A stretch of DNA of 64,000 nt from Collimonas sp. OK412 (lineage in GTDB: Bacteria; Pseudomonadota; Gammaproteobacteria; Burkholderiales; Burkholderiaceae_D): positions 98,440 through 162,439 of the forward strand of contig NZ_FOLC01000013.1 of assembly GCF_900112135.1 (NCBI RefSeq), given 5' to 3'. The first letter of the stretch is position 1; each line of letters begins with the position of its first letter. Of this stretch, positions 10,601 through 18,294 are shown piece by piece. The notes below the pieces were generated by a model. The model worked only from the letters and a program-made list of their open reading frames with translations, was not told the origin of the DNA and made no database searches. The position numbers were made by a program, and so were the translations under genes.

Positions 10601-10632
10601 ATGCAGAAGGAGTCCGTCAACATGTTGAATGA
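7627..10632 (+). CDS. soxA: Sarcosine oxidase alpha subunit
   Basis: Large subunit of 1001 residues, the standard size. In order: an N-terminal ubiquitin-like/ferredoxin-like domain lacking iron-sulfur cysteines (QGDTLASALLANGVHFVARS), an NAD-binding pyridine-nucleotide oxidoreductase domain (VLVAGAGPAGLAAAWVA near 170), and a C-terminal aminomethyltransferase-like (GcvT) folate domain covering roughly the last 400 residues. The folate domain receives the methylene group as 5,10-methylene-tetrahydrofolate. The gene overlaps soxD by 4 nt and soxG by 11 nt. A long antisense frame in the same region is only a GC-rich shadow. Confidence 0.95.
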   Translation: MSNRQTHRLQSGGRIDRGAALSFTFNGKSYQGFQGDTLASALLANGVHFVARSWKYHRPRGIVTAGVEEPNALVQLETGAYTVPNARATEIELYQGLSAASVNASPSIENDRMAVNQLFARFIPAGFYYKTFKWPRSWWGKYEEVIREAAGFGKAPTELDPDRYEKTYAHCDVLVAGAGPAGLAAAWVAASSGARVVLVDDQSELGGSLLSGPAVIDGLPAAEWVAKISADLRRLPEVTILSRSTVFGYQDHNLLTVTQRLSEHLPLAARGLVRERLWKVRAKHVILATGAHERPIVFGNNDLPGIMLASAVSTYIHRYGVLPGRKAVIFTNNDDAYQTALDLKANGAEVTVVDPRPAGSSSLPAAARRQGVNIINDAVVVTASGGRHVKLVEVVRHQDGVPGQFITSVSCDLLGVSGGWNPVIHLFAQSGGKAHWSNEKACFVPGSAMQKETSAGAANGDFSLGGALRDGALAARQAILAAGLKPVALPNWKVAELSEAAILPLWLVGDRKQVGRGPKQFVDYQNDVSAADIYLAAREGYHSVEHVKRYTALGFGTDQGKLGNINGMAILAEVLGKTIPETGTTTFRPNYTPVTFGTVAGRELGEFLTPIRKTCIHPWHQEQGALFEDVGNWKRPWYYPRGKEDLHAAVARECLAARNSVGILDASTLGKIDVQGPDAVTLLNWIYTNPWNKLEVGKCRYGLMLDENGMVFDDGVTVRLGEQHFLMSTTTGGAARVLDWMERWLQTEWPHLKVNLTSVTDHFATFAVVGPNARRVLQKVCKDIDFSNEKFPFMSFREGSINSVFTRIMRISFSGELSYEVNVPANMGRAIWDAIIEAGQEFDITPYGTETMHVLRAEKGYIIVGQDTDGSVTPFDLGMGGLVAKSKDFLGKRSLIRSDTARGDRKQLVGLLSDDKDVVLPEGSQILAEPSNEPVADMIGHVTSSYFSPILQRSIAFALIKGGLGKMGQEVSIPLANGRNLAAKISSLVFYDAEGVRQHVE

Positions 10633-11227
10633 AACCCAGCTTTTCCAGGTGCAGCAGGAATCGCCGTTCACCGAACTGACGCAAATGCTGGCGCCGCTTG
10701 CGGCGGGCGCCAACGCAGCCGTCAGCATGGAGGAGAAACCCTTCCTTGAATTGATCAACCTCAAGGGCGGGGCGGAATCCACGGTATTGCAGAAAGCTGT
10801 CAAAAGCCTCACAGGCGCGGTTTTGCCGCTGCAGCCGAACACGGTAAGCGACAGCGAACAGTTCGCCATCTACTGGCTGGCGCCCAACGAATGGCTGATC
10901 CAGTCGAAGCAGCCGCGCCTGCCGGCGCTGTGCACCGACCTGGCCGGCGCGCTGGCGGGAGAGTTTGCTTCCGTGGTGGATGTCAGCAGCGGCAACACCA
11001 GCCTGGTGCTCAGCGGAACGAAGGCGCGCGAGGTGCTGCAGAAGGGGTGTCCGCTGGATTTCCATCCGGCTGTGTTCACGCTTGGCCAATGCGCCCAGAG
11101 TCATTTCTTCAAGGCCGGCGTCTTGCTGCGGCCGCTGGCCGATGATGCGTATGAACTGGTCATCCGGCGCAGCTTCGCTGACTATTTCGGCCGTATCCTG
11201 CTCGACGCTTGCCAGGAGTATCTATGA
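10622..11227 (+). CDS. soxG: Sarcosine oxidase gamma subunit
   Basis: Gamma subunit of 201 residues, related to the GcvT barrel but lacking flavin. Recognisable family features are LAPNEWLI and the VDVSSGNTSLVLSG...LQKGCPLDF stretch. I chose the ATG at 10622, which overlaps the soxA end by 11 nt and follows AGGAG. It completes the soxBDAG operon. After it comes a 238-bp gap containing a long hairpin element. Confidence 0.92.
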   Translation: MLNETQLFQVQQESPFTELTQMLAPLAAGANAAVSMEEKPFLELINLKGGAESTVLQKAVKSLTGAVLPLQPNTVSDSEQFAIYWLAPNEWLIQSKQPRLPALCTDLAGALAGEFASVVDVSSGNTSLVLSGTKAREVLQKGCPLDFHPAVFTLGQCAQSHFFKAGVLLRPLADDAYELVIRRSFADYFGRILLDACQEYL

Positions 11228-11336
11228 TCCCAGATTCCCCAGTTGACCGCTTACTTTTGTCTGAAGCTCCGAGGCGCGCATATTTGTTTTCATTCGATAA
11301 GTGTAGTCAATTGGATGGCGAGCGCTACAGGCGCGA

Positions 11337-11434
11337 TTGCACATTTTTCCGGCCCTCTGGCGTCGTTGCTTCTCCTAGCGGACTGCAGTCCGCGTCGTCG
11401 TCGCGCCTAGCCAGAGAACCGGAAAAATGCACAC
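11337..11434. repeat. Long composite inverted repeat between soxG and folB-like gene
   Basis: Outer arms run from about 11337 to 11362 and from about 11410 to 11434; they share ATTTTTCCGG and CTCTGGC in inverted orientation with few mismatches. The centre is a perfect 16-bp palindrome (GCGGACTGCAGTCCGC, 11378-11393). The whole could fold into a roughly 100-nt hairpin. It is built like the element at 18012-18136. It may be an interspersed palindromic repeat family, an mRNA stabiliser or a terminator for the sox operon; no T-run follows. Confidence 0.75.
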
Positions 11435-11465
11435 TCGCACCAGTCCAACTGAGGATTCTGGGATT

Positions 11466-11906
11466 ATGAAAAATGAAAACATCGCTAGCGGCGTCCGCTG
11501 GCAGATCTTCGTCGAAGCCTTGTCGACGATCACGCGCATCGGCCTGCATCCGCATGAGCATGAAAAGCCGCAGCCGGTGGAGCTGGATATCGAGCTGTCC
11601 TACCGCACCGGCGGCGGCCAGCACGATGACGACGCCGCTTCGGTGATCGACTACGATCATTACTGCGGCGTGGTGACTGCTTTCCTGCAGGCCAAGCCGC
11701 ACACCCGCCTGCTGGAGACGCTGGCGTCGGAAGTCGCCAGCCTGTCGTTCCGCGAATTCCCCATGCTGGATGAAATCCGGGTTGCGATCCACAAACCGAA
11801 GATCCGTCCCAATACCGCGCGGCTGGGCGTGGCTTCGAGCTGGACGCGCTGGAGTTATGAGACGCTGCTGATACAGCAGCCGCTGGAAAGCAGCGTCGCA
11901 GCCTGA
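11466..11906 (+). CDS. Dihydroneopterin aldolase family protein (FolB-like)
   Basis: Protein of 146 residues with the tunnel-fold aldolase pattern: IGLHPHEHEKPQPVELDIEL corresponds to the family segment with the substrate-binding Glu, and the conserved Lys-Pro is in VAIHKPKI. The family makes 6-hydroxymethyl-dihydropterin for folate synthesis. The start at 11466 was chosen over an upstream in-frame ATG at 11427, which lies inside the hairpin. Sarcosine oxidase needs tetrahydrofolate as methyl acceptor, so a dedicated paralogue beside soxG makes biochemical sense. Whether this is the main folB or a specialised copy cannot be decided here. Confidence 0.75.
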   Translation: MKNENIASGVRWQIFVEALSTITRIGLHPHEHEKPQPVELDIELSYRTGGGQHDDDAASVIDYDHYCGVVTAFLQAKPHTRLLETLASEVASLSFREFPMLDEIRVAIHKPKIRPNTARLGVASSWTRWSYETLLIQQPLESSVAA

Positions 11907-11938
11907 CATTGGCATGATGGCAGTAATCTTCCGATGGC

Positions 11939-11964
11939 AAGCCCGCATGCGCGGGCTTTTTTTA
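11939..11964 (+). terminator. Intrinsic terminator after the folB-like gene
   Basis: AAGCCCGC-ATGC-GCGGGCTT stem-loop followed by a run of T. It closes the betaine/sarcosine island. The remaining 240 bases to maeB hold no gene. Confidence 0.9.
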
Positions 11965-12202
11965 TGCGGCACTGCGGAATAAGTTAGGCTGGTATTTTTC
12001 GCGGTAACGCTGCAAGTTGCCCGGGATTCGTCTACCATTTGTCATGAGCCGCACAATTCAAACCACGATCCCACGGGATAATTTCCCTTTCCAAAAAGCA
12101 TCTTCCCCAGCAGAGATATCGGTCGCCGGGAAACCGCATCGATAGACATTGTGATAATGTCGCTGCCACCGAATTTTCATTAGCGTACCCAGGAGACCAT
12201 CA

Positions 12203-14512
12203 ATGAGCACCCCTACCACTCTTTCTGCGGCCGAGCAGGCCCTGCGCGACGCTGCGCTCGAGTACCATCGCAGCCCGACGCGCGGCAAGATCGCCGTGGT
12301 GCCGACCAAGCCCCTGTCGAACCAGCGCGACCTGTCGCTGGCGTATTCGCCCGGCGTCGCCTATGCCTGCCTGGCGATCCACGAAGATCCAGAGATGGCG
12401 GTGGAATACACCTCGCGCGCCAACCTGGTGGGCGTGGTCACCAACGGCACCGCGGTGCTAGGCCTGGGCGACATCGGGCCGCTGGCCGGCAAGCCGGTCA
12501 TGGAAGGCAAGGGCTGCCTGTTCCACAATTTTGCCGGCATCGACGTGTTCGACATCGAACTGGCCGAGCGCGACCCGGACAAGCTGGTCGAGATCATCGC
12601 CGCGCTGGAGCCGACGCTGGGCGGCATCAACCTGGAAGACATCAAGGCGCCGGAATGTTTCTATATCGAGAAGAAGCTGCGCGAACGCATGAAGATCCCG
12701 GTCTTCCACGACGACCAGCACGGCACCGCGATCATTTCCTCGGCAGCCTTGCTGAACGGCCTGGAGCTGGTCAACAAAAAGATCGGCGAAGTCAAGCTGG
12801 TGGCTTCCGGCGCCGGCGCGGCGGCGATTGCCTGCCTCGACCTGATGGTCGAGCTGGGCGTCAAGCGTGAAAACATTTTTGTCTGCGACTCGCGCGGCGT
12901 GATCCATGACAAGCGCGAAGACAAGCTGGATGTGTCCAAGCAGCGCTATCAGCAAACCACCAATGCCCGCACCCTGGCCGACGCGATTGTCGGCGCCGAT
13001 GTGTTCCTCGGCTGCTCGGCGCCCGGCGTGCTGACCCAGGACATGGTCAGGGCCATGGGTTCGCAGCCCATCATCCTGGCATTGGCCAACCCGGAACCGG
13101 AAATCCGCCCGGAGCTGGCGCTGGAAGCGCGGCCGGACTGCATCATCGCCACCGGCCGTTCGGACTATCCGAACCAGGTCAACAACGTTTTGTGCTTCCC
13201 TTATATTTTCCGCGGCGCGCTCGATTGCGGCGCCACCAGCATCACGGAAGCGATGAAGGTCGCCTGCGTGCGCGAGATCGCCGACCTGACCAAGGCCGAG
13301 ATCAGCGAAGAAGTGGCTTCCGCCTATGCCGGCCAGGAACTGCATTTCGGTCCTGAATACCTCATCCCGAAGCCGTTCGATTCACGCCTGATCCTGCGTA
13401 TCGCGCCTGCGGTCGCCCGCGCCGCCGAAGAGTCGGGCGTGGCGACGCGTCCGATCAAGGACATGGAGGCTTATCGCCAGTCGCTGATGCGTTTCGTCAG
13501 CCATACCGGCATGTTCATGCGTCCGGTGTTCGTCGCGGCGCGCGGCGAGCCGCAGCGTATCGTCTACGCTGAGGGCGAGGATGAGCGCGTATTGCGCGCG
13601 GTGCAGATCGCGCTCGAAGAAAAGCTGGTGCGGCCGATCCTGATCGGCCGTCCGGCGGTGATCGAGGCACGCATCAAGCGCGCCGGCTTGCGTTTGCAGG
13701 CAGGGCGCGATTTCGAGCTGATCAATCCGGAAGACGATGTGCGTTTCCGCCAGTACTGGGAAACCTACCACGAGATCAAGGCGCGCGACGGCGTTACGCC
13801 GGAGATGGCGAAATCGACGCTGCGCCGTTCGAACACCACCATCGCCTCGCTGCTGGTCAAGCTGGGCGACGCCGACGGCATGCTGTGCGGCCTGGTCGGG
13901 CGTTTCGACAACCACCTGGAACATGTGAGCGACATCATCGGCCTGCGTGACGGCGCCAAGTGCTTCGCTACCATGAACGGCCTGGTGCTGGACAAGCACA
14001 CCTTGTTCATCGCCGACACTTTCGTCAACGACGATCCGGACGCCGAGCAGCTGGCCGATATCGCGGCGATGGCGGTGGAAGAGGTGCGGCGTTTCGGCGT
14101 GCCGCCCAAGGTGGCGTTCCTGTCGCATTCGATGTTCGGTTCCAGCACGCGGCCGTCGGCCAAGAAAATGCGCGCCGCGCGCGATCTGTTCGTCAAGCGC
14201 ATGCCGGACGTCGAAGCCGATGGCGAGATGCACGGCGATGCAGCCTTGAGCGCGGAGGTGAGGGCGCAGTTCCTGCCGAAATCCACGCTCAGCGGCGATG
14301 CCAATGTGCTGGTGACGCCGAACCTGGACGCCGCCAATATCCTGTTCAATGTGCTGAAGATGACCGGCGGCCAGGGCGTTACAGTGGGGCCGGTATTGCT
14401 GGGCGCCGCGGCGCCGGTGCACATCCTGAATCCGTCGGCGACTGTGCGGCGGGTGGTCAACATGACGGCGCTGGTGGTGGCGAACGCGATCTCTGCCAAG
14501 CAGGGAGCATAA
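12203..14512 (+). CDS. maeB: NADP-dependent malic enzyme with phosphotransacetylase-like domain
   Basis: Protein of 769 residues, the length of MaeB-type hybrid malic enzymes. It decarboxylates malate to pyruvate with NADP. The N-terminal malic domain ([13 protein letters not shown], then [23 protein letters not shown]) and NAD(P)-binding domain ([18 protein letters not shown]) are followed from about residue 430 by a domain homologous to phosphate acetyltransferase. That domain is usually regulatory in this family and catalytically inactive. An AGGAG precedes the ATG. It would feed NADPH and pyruvate metabolism. Confidence 0.95.
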   Translation: MSTPTTLSAAEQALRDAALEYHRSPTRGKIAVVPTKPLSNQRDLSLAYSPGVAYACLAIHEDPEMAVEYTSRANLVGVVTNGTAVLGLGDIGPLAGKPVMEGKGCLFHNFAGIDVFDIELAERDPDKLVEIIAALEPTLGGINLEDIKAPECFYIEKKLRERMKIPVFHDDQHGTAIISSAALLNGLELVNKKIGEVKLVASGAGAAAIACLDLMVELGVKRENIFVCDSRGVIHDKREDKLDVSKQRYQQTTNARTLADAIVGADVFLGCSAPGVLTQDMVRAMGSQPIILALANPEPEIRPELALEARPDCIIATGRSDYPNQVNNVLCFPYIFRGALDCGATSITEAMKVACVREIADLTKAEISEEVASAYAGQELHFGPEYLIPKPFDSRLILRIAPAVARAAEESGVATRPIKDMEAYRQSLMRFVSHTGMFMRPVFVAARGEPQRIVYAEGEDERVLRAVQIALEEKLVRPILIGRPAVIEARIKRAGLRLQAGRDFELINPEDDVRFRQYWETYHEIKARDGVTPEMAKSTLRRSNTTIASLLVKLGDADGMLCGLVGRFDNHLEHVSDIIGLRDGAKCFATMNGLVLDKHTLFIADTFVNDDPDAEQLADIAAMAVEEVRRFGVPPKVAFLSHSMFGSSTRPSAKKMRAARDLFVKRMPDVEADGEMHGDAALSAEVRAQFLPKSTLSGDANVLVTPNLDAANILFNVLKMTGGQGVTVGPVLLGAAAPVHILNPSATVRRVVNMTALVVANAISAKQGA

Positions 14513-14518
14513 GCTGAC

Positions 14519-14547
14519 GGGGGACAGGATGCTTGATCCTGTCCCCC
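14519..14547. terminator. Perfect hairpin after maeB
   Basis: GGGGGACAGGAT (14519-14530) pairs perfectly with ATCCTGTCCCCC (14536-14547) across a 5-nt loop. It lies between the convergent maeB and zinc-ribbon genes. There is no T-run on either side, so it may act as a 3' stabiliser or a Rho-assisted end. Confidence 0.65.
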
Positions 14548-14572
14548 GCTCAATGCAATACCTGCAATGCTG

Positions 14573-14851
14573 TCAGTCGAACAGCTCTTGCCAGAAACTC
14601 TCTTTCTTCTTCGGCCGGCGGTAATCGCCGTACTGCGACCCCTGCTGCTCCTGACGATATTCGGGCTGATGCCGGACCGGAGCTGCCGGCTGCGCCCTGG
14701 CGCTTGCCAGTTCATGCGTCGATTGCTGGATGATCTTGTCCAGTTCGCCGCGGTCCAGCCAGACACCGCGGCAGCCGGGACAATAATCGATTTCGATGCC
14801 CTGGCGCTCGCTCATGACGAGCTCCTTGTCTTTACATACGGGGCAATGCAT
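14573..14851 (-). CDS. Zinc-ribbon (zf-TFIIB type) small protein
   Basis: Protein of 92 residues. The N-terminal CPVCKDKEL...CPGCRGVWLDRGELDKI is the zf-TFIIB zinc ribbon with two CxxC knuckles. A charged, Gln/Pro-rich linker and a short KKKESFWQELFD tail follow. The tail motif is common in these proteins. The ATG at 14851 has GGAG at proper distance; an upstream GTG at 14857 overlaps that site. Function is unknown; such proteins are presumed to be protein- or nucleic-acid-binding factors. Confidence 0.8.
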   Translation of the reverse strand: MHCPVCKDKELVMSERQGIEIDYCPGCRGVWLDRGELDKIIQQSTHELASARAQPAAPVRHQPEYRQEQQGSQYGDYRRPKKKESFWQELFD

Positions 14852-14911
14852 AGTCACTCTCCATAATAATCAAACGTAACCCTGGCAGGCCGTGCAGGCC
14901 CTGCCGCGGAT

Positions 14912-15598
14912 TTACTCTTTGTTGACGAATCCCAGCAGCTGCAGCAGGCTGGTGAACAGGTTGAAAATCGAGACGAACAGGCTGACGGTAGCCATCACAT
15001 AATTGGTCTCGCCGCCGCGCACGATATTGTTGGTTTCAAACAGGATCATGCCCGACATCAGCAGCACGAACACCGCGGATACGGTCAGCGACAAGGCCGG
15101 GATGCTGAAGAAGATCGCTGCCAGTCCGGCCACGAAAGCCACCAGCACGCCAACCGTCAGCATGCCACCCATGAAGGACAGGTCGCGCTTGGTGACCAGC
15201 GCGTAGGCGGACATCCCCAGGAAAATGACGGCGGTGCCGGCCAGCGCCATCATCACCGTCAAGCCGCCGTTAGGCAGGCTCAGGTAATGGCTGACGATCG
15301 GTCCCAGGGTGTAGCCCATGAAGCCGGTCAGGGCGAACACCAGCCCCACGCCGAGCCCCTGGTCACGGTATTTGGTCACCAGGAACAGCAAGCCGAAATA
15401 GCCGATCAGGGTAATGATGATGCCGGGCGCGGGCAGGCTGAACGCTATCGAGGCGCCGGCGACGATGGCGCTGAAGCCCAGGCACAGCGACAGCAGCAGG
15501 TAGGTGTTGCGCAGGACCTTGCGCGCAGCGCCGTCCATCACCGTGGTGGCGGCATGCCTGGCGCTGCTGTTTCTGAGAGTGTTGTAACGGTTGTTCAT
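14912..15598 (-). CDS. Bax inhibitor-1/YccA family membrane protein
   Basis: Integral membrane protein of 228 residues with about seven hydrophobic segments. Typical features are the N-terminal RKVLRNTYLLLSLCLGFSA and the C-terminal TSLLQLLGFVNKE. The family includes E. coli YccA and YbhL; YccA is a substrate and modulator of the FtsH protease. It is followed upstream on the same strand by an HPF-like gene, so the two may be co-transcribed. Molecular function in this organism is unknown. Confidence 0.85.
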   Translation of the reverse strand: MNNRYNTLRNSSARHAATTVMDGAARKVLRNTYLLLSLCLGFSAIVAGASIAFSLPAPGIIITLIGYFGLLFLVTKYRDQGLGVGLVFALTGFMGYTLGPIVSHYLSLPNGGLTVMMALAGTAVIFLGMSAYALVTKRDLSFMGGMLTVGVLVAFVAGLAAIFFSIPALSLTVSAVFVLLMSGMILFETNNIVRGGETNYVMATVSLFVSIFNLFTSLLQLLGFVNKE

Positions 15599-15615
15599 GA
15601 TGGTCTTTCGTCAAA

Positions 15616-15978
15616 TTAGATAAGAGCTGGTTCGCTGACCGGCACCGTGTATCTGGTATGCCGGATCGATTTGGCGCGCGACAGCAGGCGGTCGATGGCT
15701 TGTGCGGCGCGATGCGCGGCCTGGTCGACCATGGCCGCGACATCGTTTCCTTTTTCGGTGATCACCACGGTCGGCAGGCCGGGCAAGGTCAGCTGGATCT
15801 GGCAATGCTTGTCGATGCCGCCCTTGGGGCCGTTCTGGTCGCTGATGCGCACTTTCATTGCCTGGATGCTGTATTGCCTCCTGTCGAGCGCCAGGCTCAA
15901 GCGACGGATAACGTACTCGCGCAGCCTGCGGCTGAGTTTTACACCTTTGGTAGCGACGATGGCGATAGTCGGTTTCAT
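15616..15978 (-). CDS. HPF/RaiA-family ribosome-associated protein
   Basis: Protein of 120 residues with a single HPF/RaiA (S30AE) domain: an initial strand (KPTIAIVATKGVKLSRRLREYV), conserved VRISDQNGPKGGIDKHCQIQL, and the Ala-rich helix AAMVDQAAHRAAQAIDRLL. Domains of this kind bind in the 30S decoding channel during stress and block translation. It is a short form without the dimerising tail of long HPF. The ATG at 15978 has GGAG upstream; a TTG one codon earlier is possible. Confidence 0.75.
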   Translation of the reverse strand: MKPTIAIVATKGVKLSRRLREYVIRRLSLALDRRQYSIQAMKVRISDQNGPKGGIDKHCQIQLTLPGLPTVVITEKGNDVAAMVDQAAHRAAQAIDRLLSRAKSIRHTRYTVPVSEPALI

Positions 15979-16076
15979 CAAAGACTCCAGTTCGTTTCAG
16001 GAGAAATCATCATATAGCCGCGACATGAACTTAAAAAGCGAAGATAATCGAAGAATTACTTCGGAAAAACGGAACA

Positions 16077-16997
16077 ATGAAGACATCGGGACTGAATTTC
16101 CGCCACCTGCATTATTTCTGGGTGGTGGCCAAGGAGGGCAGCGTCACGCGCGCCGCCGAACGGCTGGGACTGGCGGTGCAAACCATCAGCGCCCAGCTGT
16201 CGCTGCTGGAGCAGGCGATAGGAAAGTCGCTGCTGGCGCCGCAGGGGCGGCGGCTGGTATTGACCGAAGCAGGACGCCTGGCGCTGGGTTACGCCGACCA
16301 GATCTTCCTGCTGGGCGAACAGATGCAGGAGGCGCTTGCCGCCGTCGAAGACGAACCTACCTTGCGGCTGGCGGTCGGCATTTCGGATTCGCTGCCGAAA
16401 CTGATCTCGTCGCGCCTGCTGGAAGCCGCGCTGCGCCTGCCGCAACGGGTCAAGCTGGTGTGTTTCGAGGACAAGTTCGAGTCGCTGCTGGGCGACCTCA
16501 CCATGCACAAACTGGATGTGGTGCTGACTGACCGGCCGGCGCCGTCCGGCGCGGCATTACGTGTGTTCAGCCATCTGCTCGGCGAAAGCGACATCGCGCT
16601 GTTTGGCAGCAAGGAGCTGGCCAAGCGTTACCGCGCAGGATTCCCGGCCAGCCTGAGCGGCGCGCCCTTGCTGCTGCCGACCCGCAACAACGTGATCCGC
16701 GGCCGCATCGACCATTGGTTCGAGACGCATGAACTGCGGCCGGACGTGGTCGGCGAATTCGATGACAATGCGTTGCTGAACACCTTCGGCCGCAACGGCC
16801 TGGGCCTGTTTCCGGCGCCGTCGGCGCTCGCCGTAGACGTCGAGGAACAGTTCGGCGCGGTGCTGATCGGCGAGCTGGACCAGGTGCATGAGCAGTTCTA
16901 TGCGGTGTCGAATGAGCGCAAGATCAAGCATCCGGCGGTGGAGGCGATTCTGTCAGCGATACACGGCAGGGTGTTCACCCCGGTCAAGCGTAAATGA
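16077..16997 (+). CDS. nhaR: LysR-family transcriptional activator NhaR
   Basis: LysR regulator of 306 residues. The N-terminal FRHLHYFWVVAKEGSVTRAA and VQTISAQLSLLE are close to NhaR of enterobacteria, which activates Na+/H+ antiporter genes in response to sodium. Effector-binding domain follows. No antiporter gene is next to it; an NhaD gene lies at 33930 in this window. It is divergent from the HPF-like gene with about 98 bp between them, which must hold both promoters. Confidence 0.8.
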   Translation: MKTSGLNFRHLHYFWVVAKEGSVTRAAERLGLAVQTISAQLSLLEQAIGKSLLAPQGRRLVLTEAGRLALGYADQIFLLGEQMQEALAAVEDEPTLRLAVGISDSLPKLISSRLLEAALRLPQRVKLVCFEDKFESLLGDLTMHKLDVVLTDRPAPSGAALRVFSHLLGESDIALFGSKELAKRYRAGFPASLSGAPLLLPTRNNVIRGRIDHWFETHELRPDVVGEFDDNALLNTFGRNGLGLFPAPSALAVDVEEQFGAVLIGELDQVHEQFYAVSNERKIKHPAVEAILSAIHGRVFTPVKRK

Positions 16998-16998
16998 G

Positions 16999-18012
16999 CT
17001 AGGCCTCTGACAAGGCGCGCCGGTGCTCGCCGGGGCTGCTTCCTGTCCATTTCTTGAAGGCTCGGTGGAAGGCGCTGGAATCGGCAAAACCAAGGCTGAT
17101 GGCTATCTCTTCTATGCTCCTGGCTGAGCCGCTCAGGTAATTGATCGCCAGGTCGCGCCGCAGGTTGTCCTTGATCGCCTGGTACGATTGCCCCTCGTGG
17201 CTAAGCTTGCGGCGCAGGGTCGAAGCCGGCGTGTTCAGCTGTCTCGACAGGCTGTCGAAATCCGACCATTCCGTCAGCGGCAGCTGGCGCAGCCGGCGGC
17301 GGATGGTCGCCGCCAGGCTGTCGTGGTTGCTGTATTTCACCAGCAGGTTGCCGGGCGCTTCGCGCAGGAAAGGCTGCAGCGTGCGCTGGTTCTGCACGAT
17401 CGGCAAAGCCAGGCAGGCGGCGTCAAAGGTGATGCTGGTTTGCGGCTGGCTGAAACGCGCCTGGTCGCAAAAGCGGATCTTGTAGTCCAGGCTGGCCAGC
17501 GGTTCCTCGCAGCGGAAGTCCGCCGACAGCAGCTGGATGCGGCGTCCGATCAGCCAGCTGCCGATGCCGTGCACGATCATCAGGAAGGTGCCGTAGGCGA
17601 ACATGCGGCGCGGGTGGCCGCTGTCGCTGATGGCGATGCGCGCCAGGCCGTCTTGTTCGGTGAGGGTGGCTGACATGTCGTCCAGCACCAGACGCAGGAA
17701 AACCAGCATGCGTTCAAGGGCCTTGCCGAGATTGGCGCTGTGCAGGGCGCTGCGGCACAGCATGTTGAAGCTGCCGACCCGCATCGGATGGCTGTCCATG
17801 CCGAAGAATTCATCGTCCATGGCATGCGCGATCAGGTACCACAGCCGGCCGTAGTTGGCGGCGGCGACCCGGGCGTGCGGTTCGTGCAGCCAGCGCGGCG
17901 CGATGCCGGCCTCGAGCAGCAGCGATTCGGTATCCATGCCGCGCTGGCGCATGCTGTGCAGCGCTTCATCGACGAAGCTGATGGCGATCGTACCCTTTTC
18001 CCACTCTTCCAT
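16999..18012 (-). CDS. AraC-family regulator with arabinose-binding-like N-terminal domain
   Basis: Protein of 337 residues. The N-terminal domain (about 1-190) is the AraC-binding type II domain found in OruR/ArgR-like regulators; the C-terminal AraC DNA-binding domain ends with EEIAISLGFADSSAFHRAF and KWTGSSPGEHR. I chose the ATG at 18012, which has GGAGG seven nucleotides upstream. That ribosome-binding site lies inside the arm of a long inverted repeat. It is divergent from an acyl-CoA synthetase and a short-chain dehydrogenase, its likely targets. Confidence 0.85.
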   Translation of the reverse strand: MEEWEKGTIAISFVDEALHSMRQRGMDTESLLLEAGIAPRWLHEPHARVAAANYGRLWYLIAHAMDDEFFGMDSHPMRVGSFNMLCRSALHSANLGKALERMLVFLRLVLDDMSATLTEQDGLARIAISDSGHPRRMFAYGTFLMIVHGIGSWLIGRRIQLLSADFRCEEPLASLDYKIRFCDQARFSQPQTSITFDAACLALPIVQNQRTLQPFLREAPGNLLVKYSNHDSLAATIRRRLRQLPLTEWSDFDSLSRQLNTPASTLRRKLSHEGQSYQAIKDNLRRDLAINYLSGSARSIEEIAISLGFADSSAFHRAFKKWTGSSPGEHRRALSEA

Positions 18013-18136
18013 ATGACCACCTCCAAAACCTACTGCGCGGCTCAATCTCGGGGCGGCGATGCTCACCGTACTTTCGTACGGCTGCGCTTCTCACCCCGAC
18101 CTTGAGCCGCTCGCTACGGTTTTAGAGGTGGCCATA
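18012..18136. repeat. Long inverted repeat covering the leader of the AraC gene
   Basis: The arms 18012-18071 and 18076-18136 are inverted copies with scattered mismatches. The tip is CCGTAC-TTTC-GTACGG. One arm contains the GGAGG ribosome-binding site of the AraC gene and would pair it with CCTCT in the other arm. On the mRNA this would be a hairpin of about 120 nt. It resembles the element at 11337-11434 in layout. Confidence 0.85.
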
Positions 18137-18184
18137 ATCTTATTTGCTCGGTATTGCAATTCCGATCAAACCCGCTGATCGCTT

Positions 18185-18214
18185 TTGACATGGCTGCCAG
18201 CCACTAAATATTCT
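18185..18214 (+). promoter_or_regulatory. Sigma-70-like promoter for the acyl-CoA synthetase operon
   Basis: TTGACA (18185-18190), 18-bp spacer, TATTCT (18209-18214), giving a 5' leader of about 75 nt before the ATG at 18295. The perfect -35 box is the main support. Confidence 0.6.
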
Positions 18215-18294
18215 AGACTTGATTGCAGCAATTCTATTTCTAACAACAACAAGAGCCGATTAAGCCTGCCATTTTAGGTTAGAGGAGAACACTC

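Noticed and set aside
7585..10869. 1094-residue open frame antisense to soxA
   Set aside because: It lies wholly opposite a gene with a clear family identity, has no domain or ribosome-binding site, and its His/Arg/Ala-rich composition is typical of a shadow frame in GC-rich DNA.
16077..16997. NhaR as local regulator of its neighbours
   Set aside because: The flanking genes (HPF-like and AraC) are not antiporter genes; the only antiporter is 17 kb away, so no local operon is claimed.
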